64,000 nt of DNA from Chloroherpetonaceae bacterium (lineage in GTDB: Bacteria; Bacteroidota; Chlorobiia; Chlorobiales; Thermochlorobacteraceae). The stretch is taken from contig JANWWA010000014.1 in the NCBI GenBank assembly GCA_025056565.1, positions 1-64,000 on the forward strand, given 5' to 3'. Positions within the stretch are counted from its first letter, which is position 1. Every line of letters starts with the position of its first letter. Shown here piece after piece: positions 18,426 to 27,503 of this stretch. The position numbers were made by a program, and so were the translations under genes. The notes under the pieces were generated by a model. That model saw only the letters and a program-made list of their open reading frames with translations. It was not told the DNA's origin and ran no database searches.

Positions 18426-20416
18426 TGCGCTTGCGATACTTGCCACTTTTCTTGCTGCTGCTTAGCTCTGCACTGCCCGCACAAACGGTCGACTGGATTG
18501 ACCACTTTCAAAACAGCACACCCTCCCGCTTTTCTGCGGCTGTGCAGACTGAAATCTTAAAGAGTCAGTTTGATGTCTCGAGCTATCTGGCATCGAAGGT
18601 GCTTGTGCAGTATCAAGTTGGCGTATGGCGTGCGCAAGCAACTTTGAATAACAACTTTGAGCAGTCGTTTCTAATTGAGCCAGAGCCGATTACAATTAGC
18701 CTACCTCAGAATGGCATATTGGTGCGCCCTATCAAGCCACCGCAAGATGTCTATCGCCTTAATTTTCCGCTTTCATTCACACTTGGCTTGCAAAACGAAC
18801 AAGTGGGCTTTAGCTTGTTTTTGGCAGCCCTGATGGAAAAATTAGGCACGCATAGCGTGCGCGTGCGTGAAGAACTGCCCGGCTTTTTTAATCTGGACTT
18901 TGAACCTCTTGCGAATGAGCAACAGAGTCTTTTAGCGGGTCTACGTGGCTATGCTTCACTTGGCAATTTTCGCCTGCATTTGGGCGTGATGCCCACGCCT
19001 ATTTTGCGCTTTCGGAAGATAGAGCTACCATATCAGTATCATAACCACATTTTGCCCTTCGGTGAGCTGGAATTTCTGCATCCTACATTTCGTGCTGGCA
19101 TTTCAGCGCATCTTCGCAGCATTGGTGCTTTTTATCTCCAAAACCTACCTAATCCTTTGCCTCACATTTCCGAGCCGATTCAGCTCTCGGTGCGGACGCA
19201 GCGCAGCATTTCGCGTTTCGGTTTTCAATCTTTGCAGTTGGATTTAGGTGTGCCGCTCACCACTGAGCTTTCCGTTAGCATTGGCTTTGAGCGCGTTTGG
19301 TATCACAATCGTGAGTTCAATCGGCAGGATTTCTACAACTGGCTCAATACCGCGGTGTTTAACTGGACGAACTCAGCCAGCAATCTTTTGCAAGAGCAAT
19401 CGTTCCGAGTTGGCGCCGTTTTTAAGTTTGGTGCAGAGACTTTGCCCGTTATCAAGCTCAGTCACTTGAAGCTCTTGCACCGCAATATCTTTCAATCGAA
19501 GCGAGAATACTATGCTAATAATCCTATTGCAATTGCCACGCTACATAATGCTGATAAGCGACCTGTTTGGTGTCAAATTGTTGCGAACTTAGGTAATACA
19601 GGTCGTTTTAAGAGTGAGCCGATTCAAATTGATGCAGATGAACTGCGCGATGTGCCGATTTACCTTTATCTTAGTGGCGTGCGACAATTTTCACTCTCTC
19701 GTTTGGCGGAGCTAACACTATCGGTAGAAGTCGATAACCGCAAGTTGCCGCTTGCCAGCGTGCCAATCACTGTGCTAAACGAAACTGCGTGGGACGGTGA
19801 CACTTGGAGCTTGAAATTCTTTGTCGCACCCAACGACCCAGAAGTGCAGCGTTTTGCCAAAAGTAAGTATCTGAAAGCCCTTTGCCACGACAGCACTACA
19901 CAGCTTGCAAAGTTTGAGACACTCCGCCGATTTATTGCGGAGTTAGGGCGCGAGATGCGCTATGTGCCTGATGCAACTACTTCACTGCTGGTCGACCAAG
20001 TGCAATCGCCACAGGAGACAATTGAGAAAAAGTCTGGCGATTGTGAAGATTTGGTCGTTTATTTAGCTTCCTGCTTGATGTCAGTTGGAATCAGCTGTGC
20101 CATTCTTGATGTCAGACCGCGTATTCCGCAGCAACTTACTATTCCAACAGCTGAACCGGGTGCGATAGGTCATCTCTTTCTGCTGGTTGATACAGGCATT
20201 GACGCTTCACAATGCGGTGCACTGGGCTTAACGGAGTTTGAGGCAGTCTCTCGCCCAAATGCTTGGGGGAAAGCCACACTCTGGCTTCCTATTGAAGCTA
20301 CGCTTATTGCACAGGGCTTTAATGCTGCGCACCGCAGTGGTGCACAGCTCTACTATCACGAAGTTGTCGAAAAACAAGGCATCGTTAAAGGCAATGTTCA
20401 CATCTATGACTTCTAA
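18422..20416 (+). CDS. Secreted protein with barrel-like N-terminal region and transglutaminase-like C-terminus
   Basis: The 664-residue product has a signal peptide (MMRLRYLPLFLLLLSSALPAQ). The first 350 or so residues consist of alternating amphipathic strands rich in Phe and Tyr, resembling an outer-membrane or autotransporter-like barrel. A beta-sandwich-like region follows (about 360-470). The C-terminal 190 residues resemble the transglutaminase/cysteine-protease fold, with Cys541 in KSGDCEDLVVYLASCL, His584 in GHLFLLVD and an acidic third position Glu625 in LWLPIEATL. This suggests a peptidase or amide-cleaving enzyme on the periplasmic side. It overlaps the sigma-54 activator by four bases and the next gene by eleven. 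I do not recognise a named family for the whole protein. Confidence 0.75.
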   Translation: MMRLRYLPLFLLLLSSALPAQTVDWIDHFQNSTPSRFSAAVQTEILKSQFDVSSYLASKVLVQYQVGVWRAQATLNNNFEQSFLIEPEPITISLPQNGILVRPIKPPQDVYRLNFPLSFTLGLQNEQVGFSLFLAALMEKLGTHSVRVREELPGFFNLDFEPLANEQQSLLAGLRGYASLGNFRLHLGVMPTPILRFRKIELPYQYHNHILPFGELEFLHPTFRAGISAHLRSIGAFYLQNLPNPLPHISEPIQLSVRTQRSISRFGFQSLQLDLGVPLTTELSVSIGFERVWYHNREFNRQDFYNWLNTAVFNWTNSASNLLQEQSFRVGAVFKFGAETLPVIKLSHLKLLHRNIFQSKREYYANNPIAIATLHNADKRPVWCQIVANLGNTGRFKSEPIQIDADELRDVPIYLYLSGVRQFSLSRLAELTLSVEVDNRKLPLASVPITVLNETAWDGDTWSLKFFVAPNDPEVQRFAKSKYLKALCHDSTTQLAKFETLRRFIAELGREMRYVPDATTSLLVDQVQSPQETIEKKSGDCEDLVVYLASCLMSVGISCAILDVRPRIPQQLTIPTAEPGAIGHLFLLVDTGIDASQCGALGLTEFEAVSRPNAWGKATLWLPIEATLIAQGFNAAHRSGAQLYYHEVVEKQGIVKGNVHIYDF

Positions 20417-21197
20417 CCGTGCGCTGCGCTCATCTACGCAGCTACTAGCGTCTCTATCTTACCACTGCTTTTTAGCACAACTGCATTGTCCAGCTCAATT
20501 CTGGCTTGCTTTACTTTGCAGTTTGCTACTCTGCTTCAGCAGCGCCTCTGCTCAAACAAAAGTGTGGCTTAAAGTCGAAAAGGGCGTCGTGCTTTATCTT
20601 GACCCTTATCAGCAAAAGTGGCAACCTGCAAGCAGCAAGGAAGAAATTCCACTTAAAACTTTCGTTCTTACCAAAGATGGCGCAAAAGCACGGCTCTTCA
20701 AGGAAACAGAGGATTATGTGTTGCCAGAGTCTTCATACTTTTTCGTCGAAGATGTCATTCCTAAGTCGCGCGTTGAGGTTGTAGCCGCACTGACGCAAAT
20801 TGAAGCGGAACAATTACCCAAATCCACTCGCGAGCCACGTGAGCGCAGGCCAATCGGCTTAACTTACGGCGACCCTATGCCTGACACCACGACCAGCAAC
20901 ATTGATGCAATTCCGTACTTAGCTGAGCGTCGCCGTGCCGTGCAGCATTTCATAGAGATGAAGCGCTACGACGCAGCGCTTCTTTCGCAAAAGCGTCTGC
21001 TTACAAAATTCCCTGCTTTGTATCAGTATGCGGACGAAGCTGAGCGACTTTTTATGCTCTACGACAAGCTCGAGCTCTACGGTTTTCTGAACGATGAGAC
21101 TCGTCGCCTGATGGCTATCAAGCGCAGCGTTGAGTTTGACAAGATGCTCGAGAAGTGGAATCAATTAGCAAAATCTAAGCTGCTTAACCGTCCCTGA
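20406..21197 (+). CDS. Secreted protein of unknown function, operon partner of the transglutaminase-like protein
   Basis: The 263-residue product begins with an extended n-region and a hydrophobic signal (FWLALLCSLLLCFSSASAQ). The mature part starts with a small beta-rich domain (KVWLKVEKGVVLYLDPYQQKW...LTKDGAKARLFKETEDYVL) that resembles an SH3- or FHA-like sensory strand set, and ends in a helical region (PYLAERRRAVQHFIEMKRYDAALLSQKRLL) of TPR-like character. The frame is open upstream to 20238, but the ATG at 20406 gives the shortest start that keeps the signal peptide. It overlaps the preceding stop by 11 bases. I do not recognise the family. Confidence 0.65.
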   Translation: MTSNRALRSSTQLLASLSYHCFLAQLHCPAQFWLALLCSLLLCFSSASAQTKVWLKVEKGVVLYLDPYQQKWQPASSKEEIPLKTFVLTKDGAKARLFKETEDYVLPESSYFFVEDVIPKSRVEVVAALTQIEAEQLPKSTREPRERRPIGLTYGDPMPDTTTSNIDAIPYLAERRRAVQHFIEMKRYDAALLSQKRLLTKFPALYQYADEAERLFMLYDKLELYGFLNDETRRLMAIKRSVEFDKMLEKWNQLAKSKLLNRP

Positions 21198-21365
21198 CAC
21201 TGGTTCTATGTCCTCAAACTGCAAGAGACCAGCCGCCGTTCTTTATGCTTTTCATAGTGCGCTGCCTGCTTATGCTATTTGGGCGACTCTTAGGTAAAAC
21301 TTTTTCGTGCAAGACATCTTCTGACATTCATCGTTTTCTCCTACTTGTTACGCAAAGCTGAAAAT

Positions 21366-23588
21366 ATGCCGTTGCTTGCACCTCAGCTGCATGCCAGCCG
21401 CAACGCTTACATACTTTGGTCTGTTGCCACTATACTTTCTCTTTTGCTAGCAGCGGTCCCGCTCTTTAATACGTTAGGCTATGAATTTTCACTTGCAATC
21501 GCTGCAGTCTTGCCGCTCGCTGCAGGGCTGTTCTGGCTTAGTGAAGTGGCCACCCCCCACAAGCTGCAGGCTGTGCTGATTGCGCTGGCACTTCCGCCCC
21601 TTGTGATGGCTGGCAATATGCTTTTTGTGCGAAACTGCGCTTATCTGGAAGGACTTGTTTTTTACACATTGGCTGTTGGCGCGGGTACGCTCTTTGCCGT
21701 CTCACTCTCAGGTCTAATTGGCTCAATGCGACTTTCCTTTAAGAAATCGCTCTTTGTGCTTAGCTATTTCTTGATTTTGCTCGTGCCACCGCTCTACCGT
21801 TTCTACACCACACCGCAAGTGTATTTTTTCAATCATATCTTCGGTTTTTTTGCAGGCTCCATTTATGACGATGCAGTTGAGATTGAGCCTCGATACCTTC
21901 TCTTCCGTCTTGAAACCCTTGCGCTATCGGCTGCGATGCTCGCTTGGCAGAGCAAGCGCGCACTTAGCCCTTTGCTGCGTCGGTTTATCTTAGTGCTCTC
22001 ACTTAGCACAACGGTTTTTCTTTGGCTTCAGAGCGATACGCTGGGCATTACTTCTTCACGCACAGCCGTTATGCAAGCCCTTGCGCCACTTGATTCACAC
22101 CGCTTCTGGTATGCAAGTCCTACTCTCTCGAGCGCCAAGCGAGCATACTTTTGTGAGCGATTGAAACGCGAACTCTTTGACCTCCAGCAATGGCTCGAGC
22201 TTGACACCCTTTTGCCTGTCTATGTCTTCATCTACCCCAACGCAGAGATAAAAAAGCGATATACAGGGCTTGATCGAACAGAAATTGCACGTGTCTGGAT
22301 GCGAGAGGTGCACATCACCGAGCAAAATTTTGATGCGGTCATTCGGCACGAACTTGTGCATGTTTTGATGCAACCCTTTGGTGAAAAGTGGCTGGGACTT
22401 TCTCGCAGCATTGGGCTTTTGGAAGGAATTGCCGTTGCGCTCGAGACCCCTTCATTTGAGTGGACGCTTGACGAGCGAGCTGCGAACCTAATGGAAACGC
22501 GTACCGACCTTGACCCTCAATCTTTGTTTAATGCTATTGGCTTCTGGACAGGGTTAGGCGCAACGAACTACACGCTTACGGGTTCCTTCGTTAAGCATTT
22601 GCTTAAAACTTACGGGCTGCAAAAGTTCAAGGCAGTCTATGCTTCAGCAAATTTTGAAGAAGTCTATGGCAAATCGCTTGAAGCGTTGCTTTTGGAGTGG
22701 CTTCACTACCTGAGCACCGTGCGCGTGCCGCCGCAAATTCAGCCGTATTACAAGCAAGTCTATGAACGCCAGACCATTTTCCAGACGGAATGTCCTCACA
22801 CGATTCCCAAACTGCTTCGGCAAGCCACTCGTGCCTATCAAGCAGGTCAGTATGATGAATCGGCTCAGTTAGCTGCTGACGCTATCAGGCTTTCCGACAC
22901 CAGTAACGCCGATGCAGTGTATCGCTACCTCCTTGCTGAATTAGCCCGTGCCCACAGTGGACACATTTCTTTTCAAGAAGTCTTCGAGCAAGGTCTCCGC
23001 TTAACGCAGGACTTGGAGAAACCTGAATGGGCGCTCTTTGCTCTGGCGAATGCAATGCTTTGGAGCCAAGCTGCCCCTGTGGACTCTGCCAAACAAATTT
23101 TAGAGCGGCTGTATTGGTCGCACCTCTCTTTTGAGTTTGACTTAGCTCTGGCGATTCGTTTGCAATACCTCTACTTGGGATTAGACACACGTCTTCTTTC
23201 GCCTTTTCTCTCTCCTGCAGAACGAGATGCACGCTACCGTGCTATACTGGACACTGCCACTGCTCCCCTCACCCGCTCTTTCATTTACTTTTTGCAGGCT
23301 CAGCACGCTTTTGAAGCCTGTGAGTTCGAGAGAGCCTTATCACTGTTAGCAGCTGTAACGCCCCTTGAACAACGCGACCTTGATTTGAAAACGGAAATGA
23401 TGCGCCTACAAGCCTACCTTTGGACAGGGAAATTGACGGAAGCTACGCTAGCTGCGCAGCGCGCAAAAGCCTACGCCAGCCGATATGCCAACTCAAAAGC
23501 CAAGTATCAAACAATTGACTATCTGCTGCAACTGCATAGCCAGTATCTGGAGCTTGCAGGGCTTTGCTCTGCGTATGCTCCACAGTAG
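21366..23588 (+). CDS. Integral membrane peptidase-MA-like metalloprotease with C-terminal helical repeats
   Basis: The 740-residue product has about seven hydrophobic helices in the first 230 residues. An extracytoplasmic zinc-protease domain follows, with HELVH (His328, Glu329, His332) and the downstream GLLEGIAVALE, whose Glu is the expected third ligand, as in the gluzincin 'peptidase MA-like' group. The last 250 residues are helical TPR-like repeats (ATRAYQAGQYDESAQLAADAI, ALFALANAMLWSQAAP). It would cut proteins in the periplasm. The ATG at 21366 is preferred to a TTG at 21345. It is on the same strand as the sigma-54 cluster but separated by 168 bases, so co-transcription is uncertain. 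Confidence 0.75.
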   Translation: MPLLAPQLHASRNAYILWSVATILSLLLAAVPLFNTLGYEFSLAIAAVLPLAAGLFWLSEVATPHKLQAVLIALALPPLVMAGNMLFVRNCAYLEGLVFYTLAVGAGTLFAVSLSGLIGSMRLSFKKSLFVLSYFLILLVPPLYRFYTTPQVYFFNHIFGFFAGSIYDDAVEIEPRYLLFRLETLALSAAMLAWQSKRALSPLLRRFILVLSLSTTVFLWLQSDTLGITSSRTAVMQALAPLDSHRFWYASPTLSSAKRAYFCERLKRELFDLQQWLELDTLLPVYVFIYPNAEIKKRYTGLDRTEIARVWMREVHITEQNFDAVIRHELVHVLMQPFGEKWLGLSRSIGLLEGIAVALETPSFEWTLDERAANLMETRTDLDPQSLFNAIGFWTGLGATNYTLTGSFVKHLLKTYGLQKFKAVYASANFEEVYGKSLEALLLEWLHYLSTVRVPPQIQPYYKQVYERQTIFQTECPHTIPKLLRQATRAYQAGQYDESAQLAADAIRLSDTSNADAVYRYLLAELARAHSGHISFQEVFEQGLRLTQDLEKPEWALFALANAMLWSQAAPVDSAKQILERLYWSHLSFEFDLALAIRLQYLYLGLDTRLLSPFLSPAERDARYRAILDTATAPLTRSFIYFLQAQHAFEACEFERALSLLAAVTPLEQRDLDLKTEMMRLQAYLWTGKLTEATLAAQRAKAYASRYANSKAKYQTIDYLLQLHSQYLELAGLCSAYAPQ

Positions 23589-23595
23589 GGGGTTA

Positions 23596-23627
23596 ACCAG
23601 TGTTACAACGCCTGCGTAACGACTGGT
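23596..23627. terminator. Hairpin between convergent genes
   Basis: ACCAGTGTTAC (23596-23606) pairs with GTAACGACTGGT (23616-23627), an 11-bp stem with one bulged base and a 9-base loop, in the 44-base gap between the metalloprotease gene and sixA. There is no U-tract, so it may be a weak bidirectional terminator. Confidence 0.4.
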
Positions 23628-23632
23628 GTCAA

Positions 23633-24115
23633 CTACAGGTCCGCTGGAGACAGCAGTGTAACCAGTTGTCCTGTCCAAGTGCTACCCAGTCGCTCAAGAT
23701 TCAAGACAGCGAGCGCGCACTTGGTAAATTTCAAGCCCGCGCGTGGGCTTGCGCCCATCAGGGTTAGGATAAACTTTGAGAGCGTGGGCTGATGCCCCAC
23801 GATGCCGACACTGTTCATAAACTTGAACATATCAAGTGCTTCGAGATGTGCCTCGACATCATGCTCGGTAGAGAGTTTTTCCACTTCGCGCAACTCGCAG
23901 TGAAGGTGCTTGCTGATGCGCTCGGCGGTCTGGCGTGCCCGCACCAGTGGACTATGCGCCAGCACCTCTAAGTGAACAGACTTAGACTTCAAATATGCGC
24001 CTAGTTGGTCGGCTTCTTTTTCACCCGTGTGATTCAATGTGCGTGCTTCATCGGTCAAAATGCCTTTCTCCCCAACATCGTGGGCTGTGGCATGGCGAAT
24101 CACATAAAGTTTCAT
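23633..24115 (-). CDS. sixA: SixA-type histidine phosphatase
   Basis: The 160-residue product belongs to the histidine phosphatase superfamily. It starts MKLYVIRHATAHD with the RHA catalytic motif, carries SPLVRARQTAERI and ends with the second His in GIVGHQPTL. SixA-like enzymes remove phosphate from histidine phosphotransfer domains or small molecules. The frame extends upstream to 24214, but the ATG at 24115 overlaps the maf stop codon (ATGA) and gives the standard N-terminus. It is the last gene of the corB-maf-sixA operon. Given the large histidine kinase elsewhere, a role in phosphorelay is possible but not shown. Confidence 0.92.
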   Translation of the reverse strand: MKLYVIRHATAHDVGEKGILTDEARTLNHTGEKEADQLGAYLKSKSVHLEVLAHSPLVRARQTAERISKHLHCELREVEKLSTEHDVEAHLEALDMFKFMNSVGIVGHQPTLSKFILTLMGASPRAGLKFTKCALAVLNLERLGSTWTGQLVTLLSPADL

Positions 24116-24765
24116 ACTGCAAGTGTGGTTTTTTGATTGGTAAAAAGAGCCGGAAACGCCTTCAACGCACGATACACTTTTGCAAGTGGCAAGCCTACCA
24201 CATTGTAGTAGCAACCTTCAATGCGTTCAATGAAGCAAGCACCAAAGTCGTCTTGAATACCGTAGCTTCCTGCCTTGTCAAAAGGCTGCGCAGTCTGAAT
24301 GTAGTGCTCAATTTCGGCTTGGGTCATCGGCGCAAAGGTCACGGCAGTGCGTTCATAGTCCAAGTGCACTTGCCCTGCACCCAGCAACGCAAAGCCTGTA
24401 AAGACTTCGTGTGTTCTACCTTGCAAGCGAGTCAGCATTTGCACTGCCTGAGAAAAATCCTGCGGCTTGTTTAGCACGCTGTTATCAATCACGACGATTG
24501 TATCGGCACTCAGCACCACTGCGTTATCTTGCAGATGTGGATATTGCTCGAGGGCATAGCGTGCTTTGCGCTCCGAGAGCCCTTGCACGATTTCCGCCGG
24601 CGAAAGTAGCGGTGAGAACGATTCATCTACATTGACTTCTATCGTCTCAAAAGGAATCCCTGTAAGTCGCAAAAGGCTCTGCCGCCGTGGTGATTTGGAA
24701 GCCAGTACGAGCTTCAATTTGCTATGGTCAGTGCTTGTTGCGAATTGTATGCGATGTGTCTGCAA
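24112..24765 (-). CDS. maf: Maf-like nucleoside triphosphate pyrophosphatase
   Basis: The 217-residue product has the Maf fold: LVLASKSPRRQSLLRLTGIPFE near the N-terminus (SPRR motif), VDESF, the ERKAR motif and LSADTIVVIDN. Maf proteins hydrolyse dTTP/UTP or modified nucleotides to monophosphate and pyrophosphate, preventing their incorporation. Which subclass this is cannot be told from motifs alone. It lies between the corB-like gene (13 bases upstream) and sixA (four-base overlap), so they form one transcription unit. Confidence 0.94.
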   Translation of the reverse strand: MQTHRIQFATSTDHSKLKLVLASKSPRRQSLLRLTGIPFETIEVNVDESFSPLLSPAEIVQGLSERKARYALEQYPHLQDNAVVLSADTIVVIDNSVLNKPQDFSQAVQMLTRLQGRTHEVFTGFALLGAGQVHLDYERTAVTFAPMTQAEIEHYIQTAQPFDKAGSYGIQDDFGACFIERIEGCYYNVVGLPLAKVYRALKAFPALFTNQKTTLAV

Positions 24766-24778
24766 AGGTAAGGTTTTT

Positions 24779-26113
24779 TTAGGAAATTTTTTGTGCCTCA
24801 GAAGTTTCCTTATGCTGCGACGGTCGATGCGTCAGTAGAATTTTATCGACCCGGTTGCCATCTAAGTCAACTACCTCAAAGCGCCAGTCTTTCCAATCGA
24901 AGTGCTGTCCAACTGCTGGCACGCTGCCCAATTGATGCAGAATAAACCCACCCAAGGTTTCATAATCCCGCTCTTCTTTATCGGGTAAAGGGAAGTGCTC
25001 AAAAACCTCACTGAACTCATCAATGCTCATCATTCCATCTATGAGCCAAGAGCCATCTTCGCGCTGCACAACTTTTTGCTTTTCAGGTTGATTGACCGTA
25101 GGAATATCTCCTACAATCGCTTCCAGAATGTCATTTAGCGTTACGAGACCTTGTGTTGTGCCATACTCATCAATCACAATGCCAATGTGAATGCGCGACG
25201 ACTTGAATAGCTCCAAAACCTTAAGAGGTGGCGTGGTTTCGGCAATAAAGAGCGGCTTTTTCATTGACTGGCGCAGGTCAAACGGCTCACCGCAGAGATT
25301 GCGCGCTAAAAGGTCCTTAACATGCACCACACCCAGCACTTCATCAAGGTCTTCTCCGCAAACAGGGAAGAACGAATGCGGACTATCCACGATTTGTCTG
25401 CGAATTTCTTCAGGCGAGTCGTGAATGCTAAGCCAGATGATGTCTGTGCGTGGCGTCATAATTGCGCTGACACGCTTGTCGCCCAAGCGAAAGACACGCT
25501 CTACCATATCTTGCTCTACCTCGTCGAAGGTGCCTGCCTGCGTGCCTTGCTCAATCAGCACCTTGATTTCCTCTTCTGTAATCGGGTTTTCTATCTTCGG
25601 CTTAACGCCAAAGAAGCGCAAAACTGTATTGGTGGAGCTGGACAGCACATGGATGGCTGGGTAGAACAGAGCAGAAATCGCTTTCATTGGCGAAGCGACC
25701 AACTTGGCAACCAGTTCTGGGTTTACTAGTGCCAATCGCTTTGGCACAAGCTCGCCAATTACCAGTGAGAGGTAAGTTACAATTAACACTACGATGCCCA
25801 GACTAATTGGCTGGCTATATTGACCAATGTAGGGCACGTCTTTCCAATGAGCTGCAAGCTGTTCAGCAATCGTTGCGCCGCTATATGCACCTGCAAAGAC
25901 ACCAATTAGCGTAATGCCGACCTGGACGGTTGAAAGAAAGTGTTCGGGTGCATTTGCCAGCTCGAGGGCGGTGCGAGCTTGCTCATCACCCTCGTCAGCC
26001 ATCTGCAAGAGTTTCGTCTTGCGTGCCGAGACGACCGCCATCTCGGAAAGTGCAAATATGCCGTTTGCAAGAATCAGTAAAAGTATCAGGACAATCTCCA
26101 GACCTATGCTCAT
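24779..26113 (-). CDS. CorB/CNNM-type membrane protein with CBS pair (hemolysin C/CorC family)
   Basis: The 444-residue product has an N-terminal DUF21 membrane domain with three to four helices (IVLILLLILANGIFALSEMAVVSARKTKL; PISLGIVVLIVTYLSLVIGELVPKRLAL), a CBS pair (TPRTDIIWLSIHDSP..., KPLFIAETTPPLKVLELFKSSRIHIGIVIDEYG) and a C-terminal CorC/HlyC transporter-associated domain (DYETLGGFILHQLG). The family exports or senses magnesium and other divalent cations. The open frame continues upstream to 26164; MSIGLEIVL at 26113 is the family start. It heads the operon with maf and sixA. Confidence 0.93.
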   Translation of the reverse strand: MSIGLEIVLILLLILANGIFALSEMAVVSARKTKLLQMADEGDEQARTALELANAPEHFLSTVQVGITLIGVFAGAYSGATIAEQLAAHWKDVPYIGQYSQPISLGIVVLIVTYLSLVIGELVPKRLALVNPELVAKLVASPMKAISALFYPAIHVLSSSTNTVLRFFGVKPKIENPITEEEIKVLIEQGTQAGTFDEVEQDMVERVFRLGDKRVSAIMTPRTDIIWLSIHDSPEEIRRQIVDSPHSFFPVCGEDLDEVLGVVHVKDLLARNLCGEPFDLRQSMKKPLFIAETTPPLKVLELFKSSRIHIGIVIDEYGTTQGLVTLNDILEAIVGDIPTVNQPEKQKVVQREDGSWLIDGMMSIDEFSEVFEHFPLPDKEERDYETLGGFILHQLGSVPAVGQHFDWKDWRFEVVDLDGNRVDKILLTHRPSQHKETSEAQKIS

Positions 26114-26179
26114 CTGCAATAGTTCAGTTCTCGAGCAAATCGTGCAGGGGCAAAAATAGCCCAATTTCCCTAAAAAAGT

Positions 26180-27385
26180 CTAATGCACAGGCTTCTCGGG
26201 TGGCGGCTGGGTTGCAAAGAAATCTTGGTAGAACCGAGCGGTATATTGCTCCAACAGTTGTGTGATGCGCTCATAGCTTGGTGAGCGCACAATCAGTCCT
26301 GCATGGTGTTCTTTGCTGAGTCGCCAGTAAATTTCAGGGTCGTTATAGGCGGACAGGTCAGGGGTTTGCTGCCGTGCCAGTGAAATCAACAAGCCGCTAT
26401 GTTCGCGCCGCAGGGGCGGCAGCTGATAGGTGTCGGGACGAATTTCGACCTTTGCCCATTCTTCCCAAAGATTGATGCCTGTTGCTGCCTCAATCAGCTC
26501 GACAATGTGGGCGCCTCCCACGCGTGCTGATGTTTCAAGAAAGTAGAATGTGCCATCTTCACCCTTGATGAATTCTGTGTGCGAGACACCCAAGATATGT
26601 CCCATTGACGCAATCACGCGGGCGTTGAGCGCCAGCAGCGTTTGTGCATCCGGCGAATCATCAGGCAAGGTGCGCGTTGAAAACACAGCTCCTTGATGCA
26701 TCACTTGCATTGGGGGCACCGCATACTTGCTTGCAATTGCAAACATCACTTGCCGATTCAAGATGATGGAGTCCACATGATAGACATCACCGGGCACAAA
26801 GCGTTCCATCACGTAAAACGACTGACGGTCACCCAGTTGCTCCACAATCTGCCACAGCTCCGCCTCGCTATGTGCTTTTTTGATGCCTAGCGACGATGCC
26901 GCTGAGCGAGGCTTTACGAGCCACGGTGACGGCACACGCCGCATAAAGTCGCGCATTTTGTCGTAGTTCAAGACATGAATGAAGTCCGGCACAGGAATTC
27001 CATCTTGCTGCGCCTTAACACGCATTGCCAGCTTATCGCGAAAGTATCGTGCAGTCGTCTCACCCATTCCGGGCACGCGCAAATGCTCACGCAGCATGGC
27101 TGCCATTTCTACATCGTAGTCGTCCAACGCAACGATTTTGTCAATTTGTAGCGTGCGCGCAAGGTAACTGACCCCCATTAAGACATCGTGCTTATTCCAT
27201 TCCTTATTCACATCAGGAATGTAGAAGATGTCCGCAAGGTTTTCCCGACCCCAATCTACATTTTCTAAGCTCTTTGATGTCAGCAAATACACGTTGCAGC
27301 CTTGCCTTTTGGCTTCTCGCAAAAAGGCTTGACCCTTTTCGTAACTTGCAAGGCAAAGCAGATTTAGTGGCGTGCTTTGACTCAT
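26180..27385 (-). CDS. ATP-grasp domain enzyme
   Basis: The 401-residue product has the three parts of the ATP-grasp fold: an N-terminal Rossmann-like domain (LLCLASYEKGQAFLREAKRQG), the nucleotide-binding part (WLVKPRSAASSLGIKKAH and FYVMERFVPGDVYHVDSII) and the metal-binding part (FLETSARVGGAHIVELIEAATGINLW). It should ligate a carboxylate to an amine or thiol via an acyl phosphate. It resembles the dapdiamide/bacilysin-type and carbamoyl-phosphate-type amino-acid ligases in overall order, but the substrate cannot be told. Neighbours are the CorB operon downstream and a PhnP-like hydrolase upstream. Confidence 0.85.
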   Translation of the reverse strand: MSQSTPLNLLCLASYEKGQAFLREAKRQGCNVYLLTSKSLENVDWGRENLADIFYIPDVNKEWNKHDVLMGVSYLARTLQIDKIVALDDYDVEMAAMLREHLRVPGMGETTARYFRDKLAMRVKAQQDGIPVPDFIHVLNYDKMRDFMRRVPSPWLVKPRSAASSLGIKKAHSEAELWQIVEQLGDRQSFYVMERFVPGDVYHVDSIILNRQVMFAIASKYAVPPMQVMHQGAVFSTRTLPDDSPDAQTLLALNARVIASMGHILGVSHTEFIKGEDGTFYFLETSARVGGAHIVELIEAATGINLWEEWAKVEIRPDTYQLPPLRREHSGLLISLARQQTPDLSAYNDPEIYWRLSKEHHAGLIVRSPSYERITQLLEQYTARFYQDFFATQPPPEKPVH

Positions 27386-27503
27386 CGCAAACTTGGCTTT
27401 TTGAACATTACCGTAAGTCTATACATCTTCAAGGACAAAGGCAAACACCTCTTCTGCGCGCTATGGCTGCCAGTTGGCTTTTCTTGCGCGCTCTCTAAGC
27501 ATT

